Of a stretch of DNA of 30,909 nucleotides, positions 1 to 12,143 are shown in pieces; within the stretch, counting starts at the first letter, position 1, and each line of letters opens with the position of its first letter. The stretch covers positions 1 through 30,909 of the forward strand of contig ADNK01002117.1 in assembly GCA_000320545.1 (NCBI GenBank). Direction: 5' to 3'. This DNA is from Bigelowiella natans CCMP2755 (Eukaryota > Cercozoa > Chlorarachniophyceae). The position numbers and the translations under genes were made by a program. The notes beneath the pieces are model-generated. The model worked only from the letters and a program-made list of their open reading frames with translations. It did no database searches and was not told where the DNA came from.

Positions 1-16
1 TCTCTCTCTCTCTCTG

Positions 17-57
<41 letters not shown>

Positions 58-100
58 CACACACACAGACACACACACACGCACACACACACACACACAT

Positions 101-132
<32 letters not shown>
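1..132. repeat. compound (TC)n-(CA)n-(TA)n microsatellite
   Basis: A run of TC dinucleotides (about 1-54) passes into CA (to about 98) and then TA (to 132). It lies in the intron after the last visible hydrolase exon. Confidence 0.95.
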
Positions 133-135
<3 letters not shown>

Positions 136-257
136 TATAAACATATATTGCTATATGTTCAATGTGTTAATGCTTCGTTTTATCGTGAAGTAAGAGCTGA
201 TGCGAGTCATTGAATCATAAGTCATATAACGCTCCTGACACGTTTGGTGGTTGTTAC

Positions 258-702
258 CCGTACAGCACAATCTTGCCACCAACGACCTAAGATGCACGAG
301 AATTGCGATTGATTGTTCATGGTTTATGTAGCTAGGAAGGATATGTTTCGGGGCAATCCCTACTACACAACACAAACAACACCTATGCGGCGACGACTGA
401 TCAGAGCAGTAGATCCAAGATAAATGGTGTTATTCCGAGGAATCTCCATCCCCACCACCACCACCTCATCATCAGCATCATCATCATCATCAATATCTCT
501 ATTTTGAAAAGGCTATTTGCTGCCCGCCGGGTGACCTCTTTCGTCCATTGAAGGCAAGCTTCCGCGTCTCTATACAGCCCTTCCTCACTAGAATTGATGA
601 TACCAAAATTTCACTTCGGATGGATGGACAAAACTGCTTCTCCTACTCTTCCAACGACAACTACTAATACAACTACTGGTGCTACTACAAGACTTCTACT
701 AT

Positions 703-738
<36 letters not shown>

Positions 739-1503
739 TCTTACTCTGGCATTCCTTCATTGCCCCCATAGCCCCTCGGATCGGTCAGTACCACGCCGAC
801 ACCGAAGGCCTGAACGACGGCGGCGCATAGCCATAAAAGACAGCACACAGTCACTATGAAAACGCCTACAACTTCCATCACCAGCAACACTAGAATGGAG
901 TGGCAGTAGTGATTGGGATCACGCATTGCTACGCAAATCCCTACCTTTCGGATTGCCATTGCCCAAGGCAAACGATGACCACGATGGCCGGCGTTTCCGT
1001 GAAACATCACCAGCGTCACCTTTTCTCCTCGCCCCTCCCCCTTGAGATGCCTTTCGTTGCGAGCATTCACCCCATAAACACAATCAGACCGAACTCACAC
1101 ATGGCCAGCGTGAGGACAACAAAGGGTGTGAGAGTACCAGCCTTCTGTCAGCAGCCCATCGGAAGCCACAACCGCCACTTTTTGAGCACGACTGGTGTGG
1201 GTTATTGTTGTTGTTGTTGTTATTATTGCCGTTGAAGATAAGAGAGAGGAGGAGGATCGGTGATGACGGGGTTAGAAGCACAAGTTGGGGAATGGTCGAC
1301 AGGATACCGAAGCGGCAATCGTAATTTATTCAACAAAAAAAGAGGAGGCAGCCCATACAACCGCAAGGGATTGTGGGACAAAATTTACACCGCAGCAGCT
1401 CATATCGGGAGCGATCATAATGAGGAAAACACATAGTTAGTTTTCGTTTCGTTTGACAGACATGTCCTGTGGCAGCCTTGGTGCTCCCCCGAATGGCATG
1501 TAT
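258..1503 (-). CDS. BEM46/ABHD13-like alpha/beta hydrolase, partial (both ends missing)
   Basis: Exons, in transcript order: 1503-1462, 1191-1138, 1050-945, 809-745, 587-536, 286-258; phases join without a stop. The translated pieces follow the BEM46/ABHD13 pattern: a proline-rich lead-in (YMPFGGAPRLPQD), strand plus VASDG..L.EGW, the oxyanion-hole motif MFHGNAG, the second strand VVLTDPRGYGGNEG (usually DYRGYG.S.G), the helix DEEGLYRDAEACLQW, and KIVLYG, which normally runs into the nucleophile elbow S.GG. That serine exon lies left of base 1, so catalytic competence cannot be checked. Exon 286-258 ends at a GTAACA donor. The N-terminus was not resolved; the members I know often start with a membrane anchor. 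The 1503-1462 exon is the least certain. Family known: serine hydrolases, often acyl-protein thioesterase-like; substrate unknown. The next gene (the protease) lies upstream on the same strand. Confidence 0.72.
697..735. repeat. (CTA)n trinucleotide repeat in a hydrolase intron
   Basis: Roughly a dozen CTA units, some changed to CTT. It sits just downstream of the donor of hydrolase exon 809-745, so the leucine runs read from it are not protein. Confidence 0.9.
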
Positions 1504-1578
1504 CTATTTGGGATGAAGAGGAGAAGGAGGAGTAGGAGGAGGAGAGGACTAAGAAAGGTAGTTGATGACGTAATTTAT

Positions 1579-1629
<51 letters not shown>

Positions 1630-3177
1630 TCTCTCGCATTGCATATTGTGTATCGTCGTCGCCATCATCATCGTCATCATGCACCCACAAATAGCTTCAC
1701 ACCACGCCGCCATCATGGACAACATGGTTGTGATCATCCTGACATGAGGCGACGCTGGAAGTTGTATGCTAGGAGAAGGAGCCCCGCGTAGCCAAGCTAC
1801 TCGTGTTCAATAGACAAGGAAGGGGGAGTCAAGGACGAAGGGGTTGGATGGAAATTCGAAAAGGGACGAGATCTTACCATCAGGCGACCCTTCGTGAGCG
1901 TGGAGCCATCAGGAATAAGCGCCCCCACATGCAATTCAAAATAGCAAGTTTCGAGTGTCGTCAACAAAGCACAGCATGAACAATTAAACACAACACGGCA
2001 GAATGAGAGTGCCAAATAGAGAGAGAGAGAGTGGGGGGGGGGGGGGGGGGGTTGCGCGGGAGGATGCACCATCACCGCCGATCCTCCCCCCAGCATGATC
2101 GGGAAAGGAAATGAGCCCGAAGGGGAAAGCGATCGGTTCTTCGGAAGAAATACAAGCCGAAAACATCGTAGGAGGATTCCCACATCGCCCCAACGGACGG
2201 CAACAGACCGGGAACCCCATCGAAGAACCGCAAAAACGAGCAGCAGCACGAGCAAGCGTTGTCGGCCGAAAAAGACAGGCCGATCACAGGCAAAAATGCC
2301 ATTTTCCGTCAGTCGCAGGCCCAAAATCAGAACCTTCCTTTGAGCACTTCCGGCCCTCCTCATTCGTTCGGTTCCTCACTCGCTGCCGCTGGGATCAACC
2401 TCGACAATGGATGCAAGTGATGACAAGAGGTGCTCTTGCCCCGTCACATTTGAGGGAAGTGAATCACTGCGAGCAACTAAGGGGAAATCGTGTTGAGTCT
2501 CGAAGCGCATGATCGCACGTCAGCGATGCGATGATGAGACAGGTTTTGGAGACTGAGACATGCAGTGCACTTTCCAGCTTTGCACAACTTTGTTGCATTG
2601 TCCACCGCGGAGCGCACTTCTGGTCCTGTGAAGGAAAGAGCTCATGTCAAGCTTGTGACCCTCCCAACGCCCAATGCCGATTTGACGCATCAGCAGAAGC
2701 AAAACTGGCACCACAGTGTGTGGAATCCGACTGCATGTGCCATTGCGCTCACAGCACAGCCACACAGTCTCACAATGACACAGCTAGACAGTGGCACACT
2801 GTGCTGTGCGTGGAATGACATATTGTGATTTCATGCACTGTCTAGCTGTGGTGCAACGGTCATCACTCATCATTCATTGCACACAATTGCTAGATGCGCA
2901 GCCTCACTAGCTAGCTAGCTCATCCAAGTGTGCCATGACACAGCACACGTGCAGTGGCGACATTTGTGTTCATTGCAAGCGTCACTGCTAACGCGAGAGG
3001 AGGCCAAGCTTCGCACAGCACAATGGAGCCCGCTACACTCTCACATTGAACCTCCCGGGAGAAACATGCACATCGCACCTTCATTGATGAACAACGTACT
3101 CCTTGCATGGGGTTTGACGCAGATGTTCGTCTTGAATTCGATCACAAGACATCGCTGAACAGGAAGGACGAAGTTGA
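1504..3177. other. gene-poor stretch upstream of the hydrolase
   Basis: Holds a (TA)n tract (1582-1628), a G-run of about 19 (2033-2051) and several open frames on both strands that match nothing I know. The first exons of the minus-strand hydrolase should lie here. One open segment on the minus strand (about 1980-1878) ends at a strong GTAAGA donor, but its phase does not fit the exon at 1503. From about 2530 to 3110 I see no repeat and no convincing gene. Confidence 0.5.
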
Positions 3178-3401
3178 TCATGGATCCTGGACTTTGCTGT
3201 CTTTCGACGATCTCTCTTCTTCGCCCTTCTTGCCCTTCCTTTTCCTCTGCTGCTTTGGAGATACTGCCTCCAACGTTTCCCCATTGCGGAGATCAGCCTG
3301 GAAAAATTTCGCAACCAAATAAATGTGCAGCAGACTACGGGAAAAGATGCGTGTATGCAAGCAGACACGGAGAGGTAAATTAGCATGGATTTTATGCTGT
3401 A

Positions 3402-3446
<45 letters not shown>

Positions 3447-4214
3447 CCACGTCGCCAAAGACAGGGGAAAAAATGGCCGTGTTCGAAGCCGATGGAATAA
3501 ACGGAGGGAAGTTGTCACGCATATCATATTTTGGCTCTGCTGGGGCAAGCGGTACCGATTTCGAGTGGGTTATCTGGTTTTGTTTGAGAATCTTAGCGGA
3601 GTCCTCCTGTGAGAAGTGTACATCAGCGATTGGACACACACCCACGCCCATATATCTGCATACAATCAAAAAAGAATAACCCTCCCCCTCCCCCAATGTA
3701 ATTCAGTTTTGTCCCCCCCTTCTCCCTCCTCGCTCTCCACTGGCCACGACCCTTGCCAACTTGCTTTCGACCACGAGCACTTTGTCGCGCTCAAGCTAAA
3801 TGAGGAAACAGGAGGATGTAATTAGGTGTTACTGAATGCCTATGATTTTGGAAGCCGACACGGCAACATCGCCTCGTCGCGGACAAGAATCACGAAGAAT
3901 TTTATAGCATTGAAACCTCAGAATCAACAGCTATTATTGGAAACCTCCTCCTCATCCTCCTCCTCCTCCTCCTCCTCCTCCCCCTCTTATGTGATGGTAG
4001 TGATCGTTTGTATATGTAATCATTGCGCTTGCATCTCAGCATAACATCTTAGGCGCTGCTGTTTACTCCGTTCGATTGCCGCCCCCCCCCTCTTTCTCAC
4101 TCTGTCGTTGTTACCTTGAATTTGATGAATTGCTGCCCCTCTTCCTCGGCTTTCTCCACCTGATTTCATGGTGAAGGAGGCGGAGGAAGAAGATGAGAAT
4201 ATGATACCCACGTG

Positions 4215-4259
<45 letters not shown>

Positions 4260-4479
4260 GTTTGTGTGTGTGTGCGTGTTGTTGTTTGTTGACGAGTGAT
4301 GATTCTACCAGCTCGACCATGTGCCTCAGGTTATGCACCTGACAGTGCAGTGAGAGGAAAGAAAGGAGGGGGGGGGAGGGGAGGGATGATTGAGTTCATT
4401 GATAGATTTGCATTCATGTCTTCGGAGCGGAGCATTGGATCAATTCCTCAACGTCATAAGTATATATGTGTATATATGC

Positions 4480-4519
<40 letters not shown>

Positions 4520-5858
4520 TCTACTACGAGCTACTCTTCACCAAAAAAATTGTTAGACCGAAGGCTTTTTCAGCACCCATTTTATTCAGAGAAGAACGCG
4601 GGCGCCGAAAGCAATTGCACGCCGATCGAGCCCATCATCAATCAACGATGGGCATATTCTACGCGAAACTAACAGCCAAAGAGGCCCACGAGAAAACGGC
4701 GTCTCGCTGTGCGGTTCCGCGCTTCGACAACAAGCAGGCGGCGCGAAGATGCAAGGAGCAGCTGAGGGGGGAGAGCACGTGATTGTCATCATTGCGCACT
4801 ATCACTTTCGTTTCATTGACGGACAGCACGGTCAGGTAACACACCCTCTCGTAGCTGGTGTTTACAGGGGCGGCGAGCACTTGGGACAAAATCACAATCT
4901 CCTGCCCCTCCTACGTATTTGAGAGAGAGGAGGGAGGGCGAGAGTAAGTGAGAGAGACAGCAGCAGCAGCAGCAAATAGCAGCAAATAACAGCACAACAA
5001 CACATCACACCCTTGGGATGTATCTGCATCCCGTGCATGTACAGCTTCGCATGCAAAGCCAACTCACGATGACCTTCTCCTTCACGCCGTAGAAGGCCTT
5101 CTCTGTGAGCGGCGAGGGGGCCTTCTTCGACCACGACGAACCCCATGCACGAAGGTACCTACGAGGCGGCGGTGGAGAGAGGAGAGCATTATTGTTTTAA
5201 GTTGTTTTTCTCGTTGTTGTTGTTGTTGTTGTTGTTGTTATTGCTGTCCTTACGGCCTGCTGAGAACAGTGAAGACGAGTCCCGCGTACACATAGTAGCT
5301 CGGTAAGGCATCGTAGAGGTTCACCGGCACCAGCGCCAATCTACAACACCATCGTCGTCGTCGTCGTCATCAGTAAAGTCGCCATCACCATCATCATCGT
5401 CGCATATATAAATCGCTGTTATCGTCGTCGTGAGCATAATACTAAACTAGCAGCCAGGCACCATCGAACTACACGAACGGCAAGTGCGCCGCAGCGGCAA
5501 CGATGGCGGCACAGAAGTGAAAGCAAACTGCCCCGCTGAGCATTACTACTACTACCATTACTAGCGACTAGTACTAGTACACACAATAACGCCTACTTTT
5601 CCGGGTCGCCGAGCTGCACCTCCATTTCCATTGTCTTCCCCTCGCGCATGATCTCGAATCGGACGGAATCGCCGCGGCTATGGTGGTGGCACCAAAAGTG
5701 CACGCAACAAACGTATTTTAGATTGATATTTAGCACATGAAAATATAATTAAACACACACACACACACACACACACACGCGCAACATGCAGTAGCATGCC
5801 TCGACACCCACAGCGCAGCTGCCATCAACTGCAAACTGCTACTACATCGCTGCCACTA

Positions 5859-5889
<31 letters not shown>

Positions 5890-6301
5890 AACTACTACAA
5901 CTACTACAACTACCACCACCACCACTACTACTACTACTGCTGCTACCTCTTCGACGTGATGAGGTGCACGTGGGAGAGTCTCTCCCCACGCCGGAAGAAG
6001 ATCGTCCCATCGCCCGCTACAGGGACACCATCGATCTTGCGGATTACGTCATTCACCTTTTCGAGGGAAGGAGGGAGGGAGGGAGGGGGGAGGGTAAGGT
6101 GAAGTGAGGTGAGATGAGATGTAGTACAGTCAAGTATTCACGCATGTGTTATCCTTCCATCAACCTCCCTCCTCCCCCACAACCCCTCCCTACTCTTCCC
6201 TACACAGCCTCTACCGCACATGGTAGTAAGTAGTACCTTCAACACTTTGGCGCAAGGGGCTAATGGTTCCATGGCAATCACGAGAATGCCTATTCCACAT
6301 C

Positions 6302-6354
<53 letters not shown>

Positions 6355-7045
6355 GGGGGGGTGGGGGATATACACCGTATTTTCGTCGTAAAATATCAAG
6401 AGGCATTCCTCTATGCACCTACATCACCGTTCAATAACAACATTTTTTTTGTAAGCTGCGCTATGATGCACGCGTGCAGGCCTCTCTCTACCCTCGTTGT
6501 CGTTGGGAATCTTCAGCGATTTCCGCAGGCTCTCATTCTCCAAAATCTGAGTCTTCAATCCCACGCACGGGATGCCGGAGAAGTTGCCGTTTCTTCGTTC
6601 GCGAGATAGAGGGGGGGGGGGGGGGGAGAGGGAGAGAGAGAGAGAAATTCATTAGGCAGTTAGTTCTGTCGTTCAAATTATGAGTGTAAGTCTAAATCGA
6701 TCTCTACTGTCATTAGGGTCGTAGCAGACGTTGCCGCAGTAGTCAGTTGTTGTTGTTGTTGATGATGATGATGAGCTGTTGGGAAAAAAAGTAGTAGTAA
6801 TACCGATCGACATCGTTGATGAATTGTTTCACCCCCGTCCCAGGGATGATATACCTGGTATGGAAAAGGAGGAAAGGAGGAGGAGGAGGAGGAGGAGGAG
6901 GAGTGAATTACCAATAATTGCTTGCGTGGCCATGATTGACATGTGCAGCACTAACAGCGACCAATGTTATCGATGGCCTTGCACTGGATTCCCACCTCTC
7001 CCCCCCTCTCCTCTTCATACTACAACTACTATTACTACTACTACT

Positions 7046-7081
<36 letters not shown>

Positions 7082-7232
7082 TGCACAATCAGCATCGGGC
7101 AGCAGGTCTATGAGCTGCTGCAACTTACCCGATGTTTTGCGCTTTATTCATCCCCTGGAAGGCGACACCCACCACCTTATCCCCCTGATAATCATTCGTG
7201 CATGCAACATGAGGAGACGGCGCGGCCCACGA

Positions 7233-7263
<31 letters not shown>

Positions 7264-7495
7264 TCGAGGGTAGCCGGAAAAGGTGAGATAGTATTTACCA
7301 CGGCCAAAAGCAGCGTTTTCTCTCTCACAAAAGACTTAGATAATACATCTTCGGGGAAGGAACATACGTGACACAGGACGCACACGCAGCGGCACCGCCA
7401 TTATCATCACCTGCAGGGCTGGCCCCCCACTGTTGCCTGAATTTATCGCTGCGTCGATCTGCACGCATAGGAGCACCTACAGGAGGAGACGGGAG

Positions 7496-7543
<48 letters not shown>

Positions 7544-10023
7544 CGTTGTGGCAGCTGCTCTGTCTCTGTCTCTCTCGCATGCTACTGCTGCTGCTAACAA
7601 CTGCCAAAAGCGTGCCGCCAAGCGAAGCCTTACTTCCATACTGCCCTCTGATAGTGGGAAACGTCCCTCCCTCCCTCTTCCCCCCTCCCCCCTCCCACTA
7701 TTCTTCTACTGCGATAACTAACCACCCCGCCTCCTCCACAGCTACCTGATTCGAATGCGAGTAGGTTGCTATCACCACACGGGACACTACGCCTGCGGGG
7801 GGGAAGGGAGGGAGGGGGGGGGAGAAGACAAAGCTCGTTAATAAGGACCTTCATAGACATCGGAGTATGGTTCGATTACCACGATGGGTATGGATTGTAG
7901 CTATTAAATGCAATCAAAGGAGTAGGTAACACAGCCAACACCCTCTCGCAGCGTGCCGCTTATGGCAAACCCCACCCCCCCCCCCCTCCTCTTTTACTAA
8001 CTACAAGATGCATTCATTGCTCCAAACGCAGCTTATTACCTTTGGTGACAGATATACAATCGCCGCCCTTCGGATACCCAATTACTATCACGGACGCCTA
8101 AGAGGGCGGGGGGGGGGGTGGGGGGGAAAGTTGGTAGAGTGCGCAGAAACGTCGAAGAAGATACACTGAAAGATATCCATCTCGCAGCTACGCCATTGAT
8201 GATGATGATGATGCCAATACAACAGCCCACTCTATGATTCTCAGTGTCATCGCTGCAGCAGCAACCTGCAGTGCCGGTATGTTCCCAAAATGAAGGGGTT
8301 TCAGTCCTCTCCTGTGATGATATCAGCAGCGTCCAGAGTAGAAATGGCCACCAACATCAGAATCAAGGGTTTTTTGGACGAGGTATACGGGGGTGTGGTA
8401 AGGAGAAAGGAGTGTGGGGTGGGGGAGAGAAATTGAGAGGAAATATAATTTTCAAACCAACGAGCAACACAGAGACAAGCAAGTATGCATTCCGCTCTCT
8501 CTCCATTTATAACATCTTCACATCCTTTCTTCCTTCTACAACCCCAGACACAACAACTCTTCTTTGGGAGGGAAAAACCACGGGATAACTACGACTGCAG
8601 ACCAGAAATTCTCGTCATCCACAGTGAGGAGAGCCAGGTCGCAATCATGGCCTGCCGACAAGAAAACATACACGTCATAAGAGACACACAGACGCACACG
8701 CACACGCACACGCACACGCACACGCACACGCACACGCACACGCACAAAAGCATCGAGGTATTTTGGAAAAGGAATCTAATGAAAGGGTAAAGGGGGGGGG
8801 GGAGTCGCAAATACCTGTCGCTAGTAGCTTTGCACGGTACCTGCGTGAGGGTAGAAACACATACACACACCTCATGAGCTCGCTGTAAAAGTCCCGGATG
8901 GCAGTGAATGATTTCTTTTTCTGTGTTGAGTGGGGTCGTTGTAGCCCCCTCCCCTCCCTCTCCCCACCTCCCGAAATCCCATTATTGCAATGCTAAATTA
9001 ATTTTCCAGGCGCAGGGAAGTTATAGTTTTACTTCGTCGCGTCGCCGTGCTTGCGTACTCGTATGTACACCTGCGCAAAAAGTGCAAGAGACAGAAATCG
9101 ATCGAATTCGGGAAGCCGCTGTCTGGGGGTCGTGAGTTTTTAGGTGTGTGGAAGGAGAGGGAAGAAAGGCGAAGAGGTAAGATGTGTGTGCGCTCGCTCA
9201 CGTGGTTTGTGATTCCATGGGCATTGCAAATGATGCGCTTGCCCTCGATCACGAAGCCGGAACTTGAGGAAGAACGCTGAAAAGAGAAAGGGAGAACGAA
9301 AGACCAAGAGAGCGGAAGAGGAAGGATAAGAGGGATCATTATCCAGTTTCTGGCATCATCATCTGTTGGTAAGTAATGCGCTCTCCTCAGAATGAACCTA
9401 CTGTTCATTACCTGAGGATGGATCTGCCAGGGCACGTAGAAATTGGGAGTAGCCGATACACAGAATATCTGAGAATAAATAGGAAATGGAACATGTTGAC
9501 GATATTCGGGTTGAATTAGAAGGAGGACTTACGATGCATTGGATATTCATTCGATCGATATACATAGTAACTGCGCGGCGCTGATGCTTGCGTGGATGCA
9601 TTTCTACCTGCTACCCCACCCCTCCCACCTCTCCCTTACCTTAATAACAGATTGAAGTGCGTTGTCGAGAGGGCTCCATTCGCTTTTATTCAGGGAATCA
9701 GAGAGCTTTCTCTCCACTGTGAGGAGATTTGCAAACACAAACGGGGGTACGGGAGAAGAGAAAGAACGCAAGGGAAACGAATGCCTGAGCTGACACTCAT
9801 TGGTGTGGAATAGTAACACTCATCGGTGTGGAATAGTAACTTTCTCTAAAATTTTTGGAGGTATCTTACGTTTGGGCGGATCAACGATCATATCTGCATC
9901 TCCCCTGGCAGCATCACCATTCTCTGCAGGAAATGGGGAAGCCAACTCCGGCTGCGAAGTACGTGTGAAAAGAAGGCACTCAGTCACAATCAAATCAAGG
10001 GCGCACAGCCCCATTGCACACAT
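3178..10023 (-). CDS. Deg/HtrA-type serine protease with PDZ domain and basic tail (DEG9-like)
   Basis: Exons: 10023-9870, 9716-9640, 9468-9412, 9276-9202, 9070-9033, 8840-8815, 8651-8603, 8311-8266, 8097-8040, 7792-7746, 7476-7411, 7184-7129, 6854-6804, 6592-6492, 6289-6237, 6056-5947, 5677-5597, 5340-5254, 5158-5068, 4901-4806, 4338-4294, 3930-3868 (tentative), 3795-3751, 3606-3451, 3297-3178; 1848 nt, 615 aa. Trypsin-like triad: His116 (ICNAHGI), Asp147 (CDLALLTV), Ser225 (GNSGGP); GYPKGGDCISVTKGVVSR precedes the serine. PDZ: LVIAMEP...LKVNDVIRKIDGVPV.GDGT..FR.GER and VRFEIMREGK. The C-terminal half (YAGLVFTVLSRPYL..WG, VILSQVLA..VN.SYE, VHNLRHMVELVE) is typical of plant DEG9/DEG10-like proteins. 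The last exon is KRKGKK-rich, suggesting a nuclear or nucleolar site as in plant DEG9. No signal peptide is obvious. The start ATG at 10023 is the first in frame but not proven. Confidence 0.9.
3406..3440. repeat. (TA)n microsatellite in the last protease intron
   Basis: Pure TA dinucleotides directly after the donor of exon 3606-3451. Reading through it gives an Ile-Tyr run and then a stop, which is why the exon must be spliced to 3297-3178. Confidence 0.95.
4215..4255. repeat. (TA)n microsatellite in protease intron
   Basis: A TA run followed by TG-rich sequence, downstream of exon 4338-4294. A second TA run of similar type lies at about 4486-4514 in the preceding intron. Confidence 0.95.
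5752..5940. repeat. (CA)n and (CTA)n repeats in protease intron
   Basis: CA dinucleotides (5752-5779) and two CTA-rich blocks (about 5855-5938) fill the intron between the two PDZ exons 6056-5947 and 5677-5597. Confidence 0.9.
6302..6359. repeat. (CA)n-(GA)n compound repeat
   Basis: CA run joined to a GA run and a short G-run, in the intron before protease exon 6289-6237. Confidence 0.95.
7499..7538. repeat. (CA)n microsatellite upstream of the catalytic-serine exon
   Basis: About 20 CA units; the protease exon carrying GNSGGP (7476-7411) follows on the minus strand. Confidence 0.95.
8692..8746. repeat. (CACACG)n hexanucleotide array
   Basis: About nine perfect CACACG units in the intron between the 26-nt micro-exon 8840-8815 and exon 8651-8603. 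Unlike the plain CA arrays nearby, the unit is a hexamer, which suggests a CA array that gained a CG step and then expanded. Confidence 0.95.
9794..9839. repeat. 23-bp tandem duplication in protease intron 1
   Basis: The unit starting CACTCATTGGTGTGG occurs twice head to tail and differs at one base (T/C). It lies between exons 9870 and 9716 and is not a simple-sequence repeat. Confidence 0.9.
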
Positions 10024-11158
10024 TTCTCTCCCGTTCAACAGTTCTCCCGCGCATCATCGCAGCAGGGGTGGGCGTCAGTCAGCGGTCAGGCGGAAGGCAG
10101 ACCTCCATTGCGTGTTGTCGCACTGATCCGCTCGGCCTTGCAGTCATAGATATTTCCCAAAAACAACCTGCCTCTTCCCCCTGCGACAACGGTCTAAGAA
10201 AGTCCGGGATTGCGACACATCTGGGAAAAAGCGCCTCGGTTTGTGCCTCATCACCAAAAAAAATGCCTCACAGTTAGATGTCTACGAGCAGCAACAAATA
10301 ATGCATCGTAGCGTCTATTGCTCGGGATTTGTGCAACTGCGACACGATTTTCCGCGTATCGCAGCCTGAAAATCACAGCGAAATCAGGAAATCGCTTCTC
10401 TCGGACGGCGAAGTTCGGAAGAGATCGCTCGGATCAGTCAACAGTTGCCTGCGTGATCGTCGTGATCAGTCCAGCTCCCCCCCCCCTCCACAAACCCCTT
10501 GCCGCCCTTGCTCGAAGGGAACAAGAAGCATACGGATGGAGATGATAACTGAATGTACAATTTCTCAGTTCCGAGGTGCGCGATGTAGCTCTGAAGCTTT
10601 CTCTACCTAATGCAGGTGCCCCAACTATGATGTTCCAGGCTCCTGATAATATGGCTTGTGACTGCACAATTCATCGCGATAAAAAACAGAAAAGGACATG
10701 GATCTCCCACAGCCATTGTCAAAGCCAAGTAAGGAAGTAGCAATGTTATAAAACTCTGAGCTTCTCTTCAGTATTTTTTTTCTTTCTTCTTTAGAAATCC
10801 AAGCCTCGTCAGCCCATGAAAACAATTTTTCCTAGCACCGAGGAAATATGTCGTAGCTACTTGAGTCCTTTACTCCCAGAGCATCGCACTCAAGATTGTG
10901 AAAATTTATTCTTCCGCAACATTCGTCAAGACCTGACATTCAAAGCTGTTATGGGCAATCGGTGATATTGATAATACTTTGAGACAAGTCATCCTACGCT
11001 CCCACTTTGGTTTCACATTATTTCCATGCCATAGCCGAAACCATGATCCAAACTCATGATGTGATGAGCTTTAGCTTGAGAGGCCTCCAATAACAATGCT
11101 CAACGATAGCTAATGCCGTCGTGTAACGTCAAAGCAATAAAACCATGCACCATCACTT
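10024..11158. other. divergent intergenic region, protease/F-box
   Basis: Lies between the 5' ends of the minus-strand protease and the plus-strand F-box gene. It has none of the long microsatellites seen elsewhere and no open frame I can support. It should hold both promoters and any extra 5' exons; no TATA-like element stands out. Confidence 0.5.
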
Positions 11159-11402
11159 ATGGTCAGGGCGACGTTCAAGATACTTGGGTCTTTCTTGGAC
11201 GCTATGGATATGTGCAGCATGGCGAGGGTCAGCAAAATCTTCAATCTGGCTTCAGAATCAGGAAAATATTGGTACGAAATGTGCGTGCGTCGCTGGCCAT
11301 CCACCTCGAAACTACTTCCTTTGGGCAGCAGCACCCAGGTCGTCGTATACACTATCAATTTCTCTCTTCTTCGTCGTCTCTTATTTATAGGATGTAAGGA
11401 TG

Positions 11403-11444
<42 letters not shown>

Positions 11445-11693
11445 ATATGCTCTCCCGTCAATCGAACTGCATCCATAGGCCAGCTATAAGCGGTATTTCC
11501 GCTCACGCCATTGCGAGAGTGTTCGCAACCCACGATCTACGTTCACGGAATCGCTTGAGCAGTATTCACTTTTGGTCGATCTCATCGACAGGAAGACTGG
11601 AAATTCGTTACTATCAAAATCGTACAGGCTGAAGAGGTGCATCCTTATACTCCTCGGTGAAGGCTATGTCATATCTCCTCACACCTAACTCTA

Positions 11694-11731
<38 letters not shown>

Positions 11732-12111
11732 ACTTGTCGTCTGTGCTTTTCCATTCCATGGTGGGTGTGCTCGTCCATGTCAACTGAGGCAGCCTCATGC
11801 CGACGACGGGCGGCTATTTACTTGGAAACTGCTCCTGTCTGTGGCCCTGTGGTTGCAAAGGATTTCTGAGCGTTCCTCTGGACGAAAGCTTCGAGCTTTT
11901 CTCGCTCGATGCGTCGCACTCCAGACTTGTGGATCGTATCCGGTGTGAGCATGACGATTTTAGAAACGGCAGAGGGGAGGGAAAGAGAGCTTGCTTCATC
12001 ACGAATACTAGGGATTGTCCTTTTTAAGCGAGAGCCTTTCTGGTATACGATGGAGACAGCACGTCAGTATTTTGTCCTTGAGATTTCGTCACTACTCCTG
12101 TCGTGTTTTTT

Positions 12112-12143
<32 letters not shown>

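Noticed and set aside
2111-2512. 133-aa plus-strand open frame
   Set aside because: Composition is not convincing, nothing recognisable, and it overlaps competing frames on both strands.
1415-4556. Open frames reading as long Ile-Tyr, Leu, Ser or His runs
   Set aside because: They are translations of (TA)n, (CTA)n, (CTC)n and (CAT)n arrays and flip frame and strand with the array; no protein meaning. The same applies to Thr-His, Arg-Glu and Asp runs further right.
4586-4792. C-terminus of the Deg protease read directly after exon 4901-4806
   Set aside because: All three frames give unrelated sequence. The donor AAA/GTGATA leads instead to VHNLRHMVELVE at 4338, which is the expected continuation.
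8692-8746. CRISPR array or minisatellite-like regulatory element
   Set aside because: The unit is only six bases with no spacers, in a eukaryotic intron.
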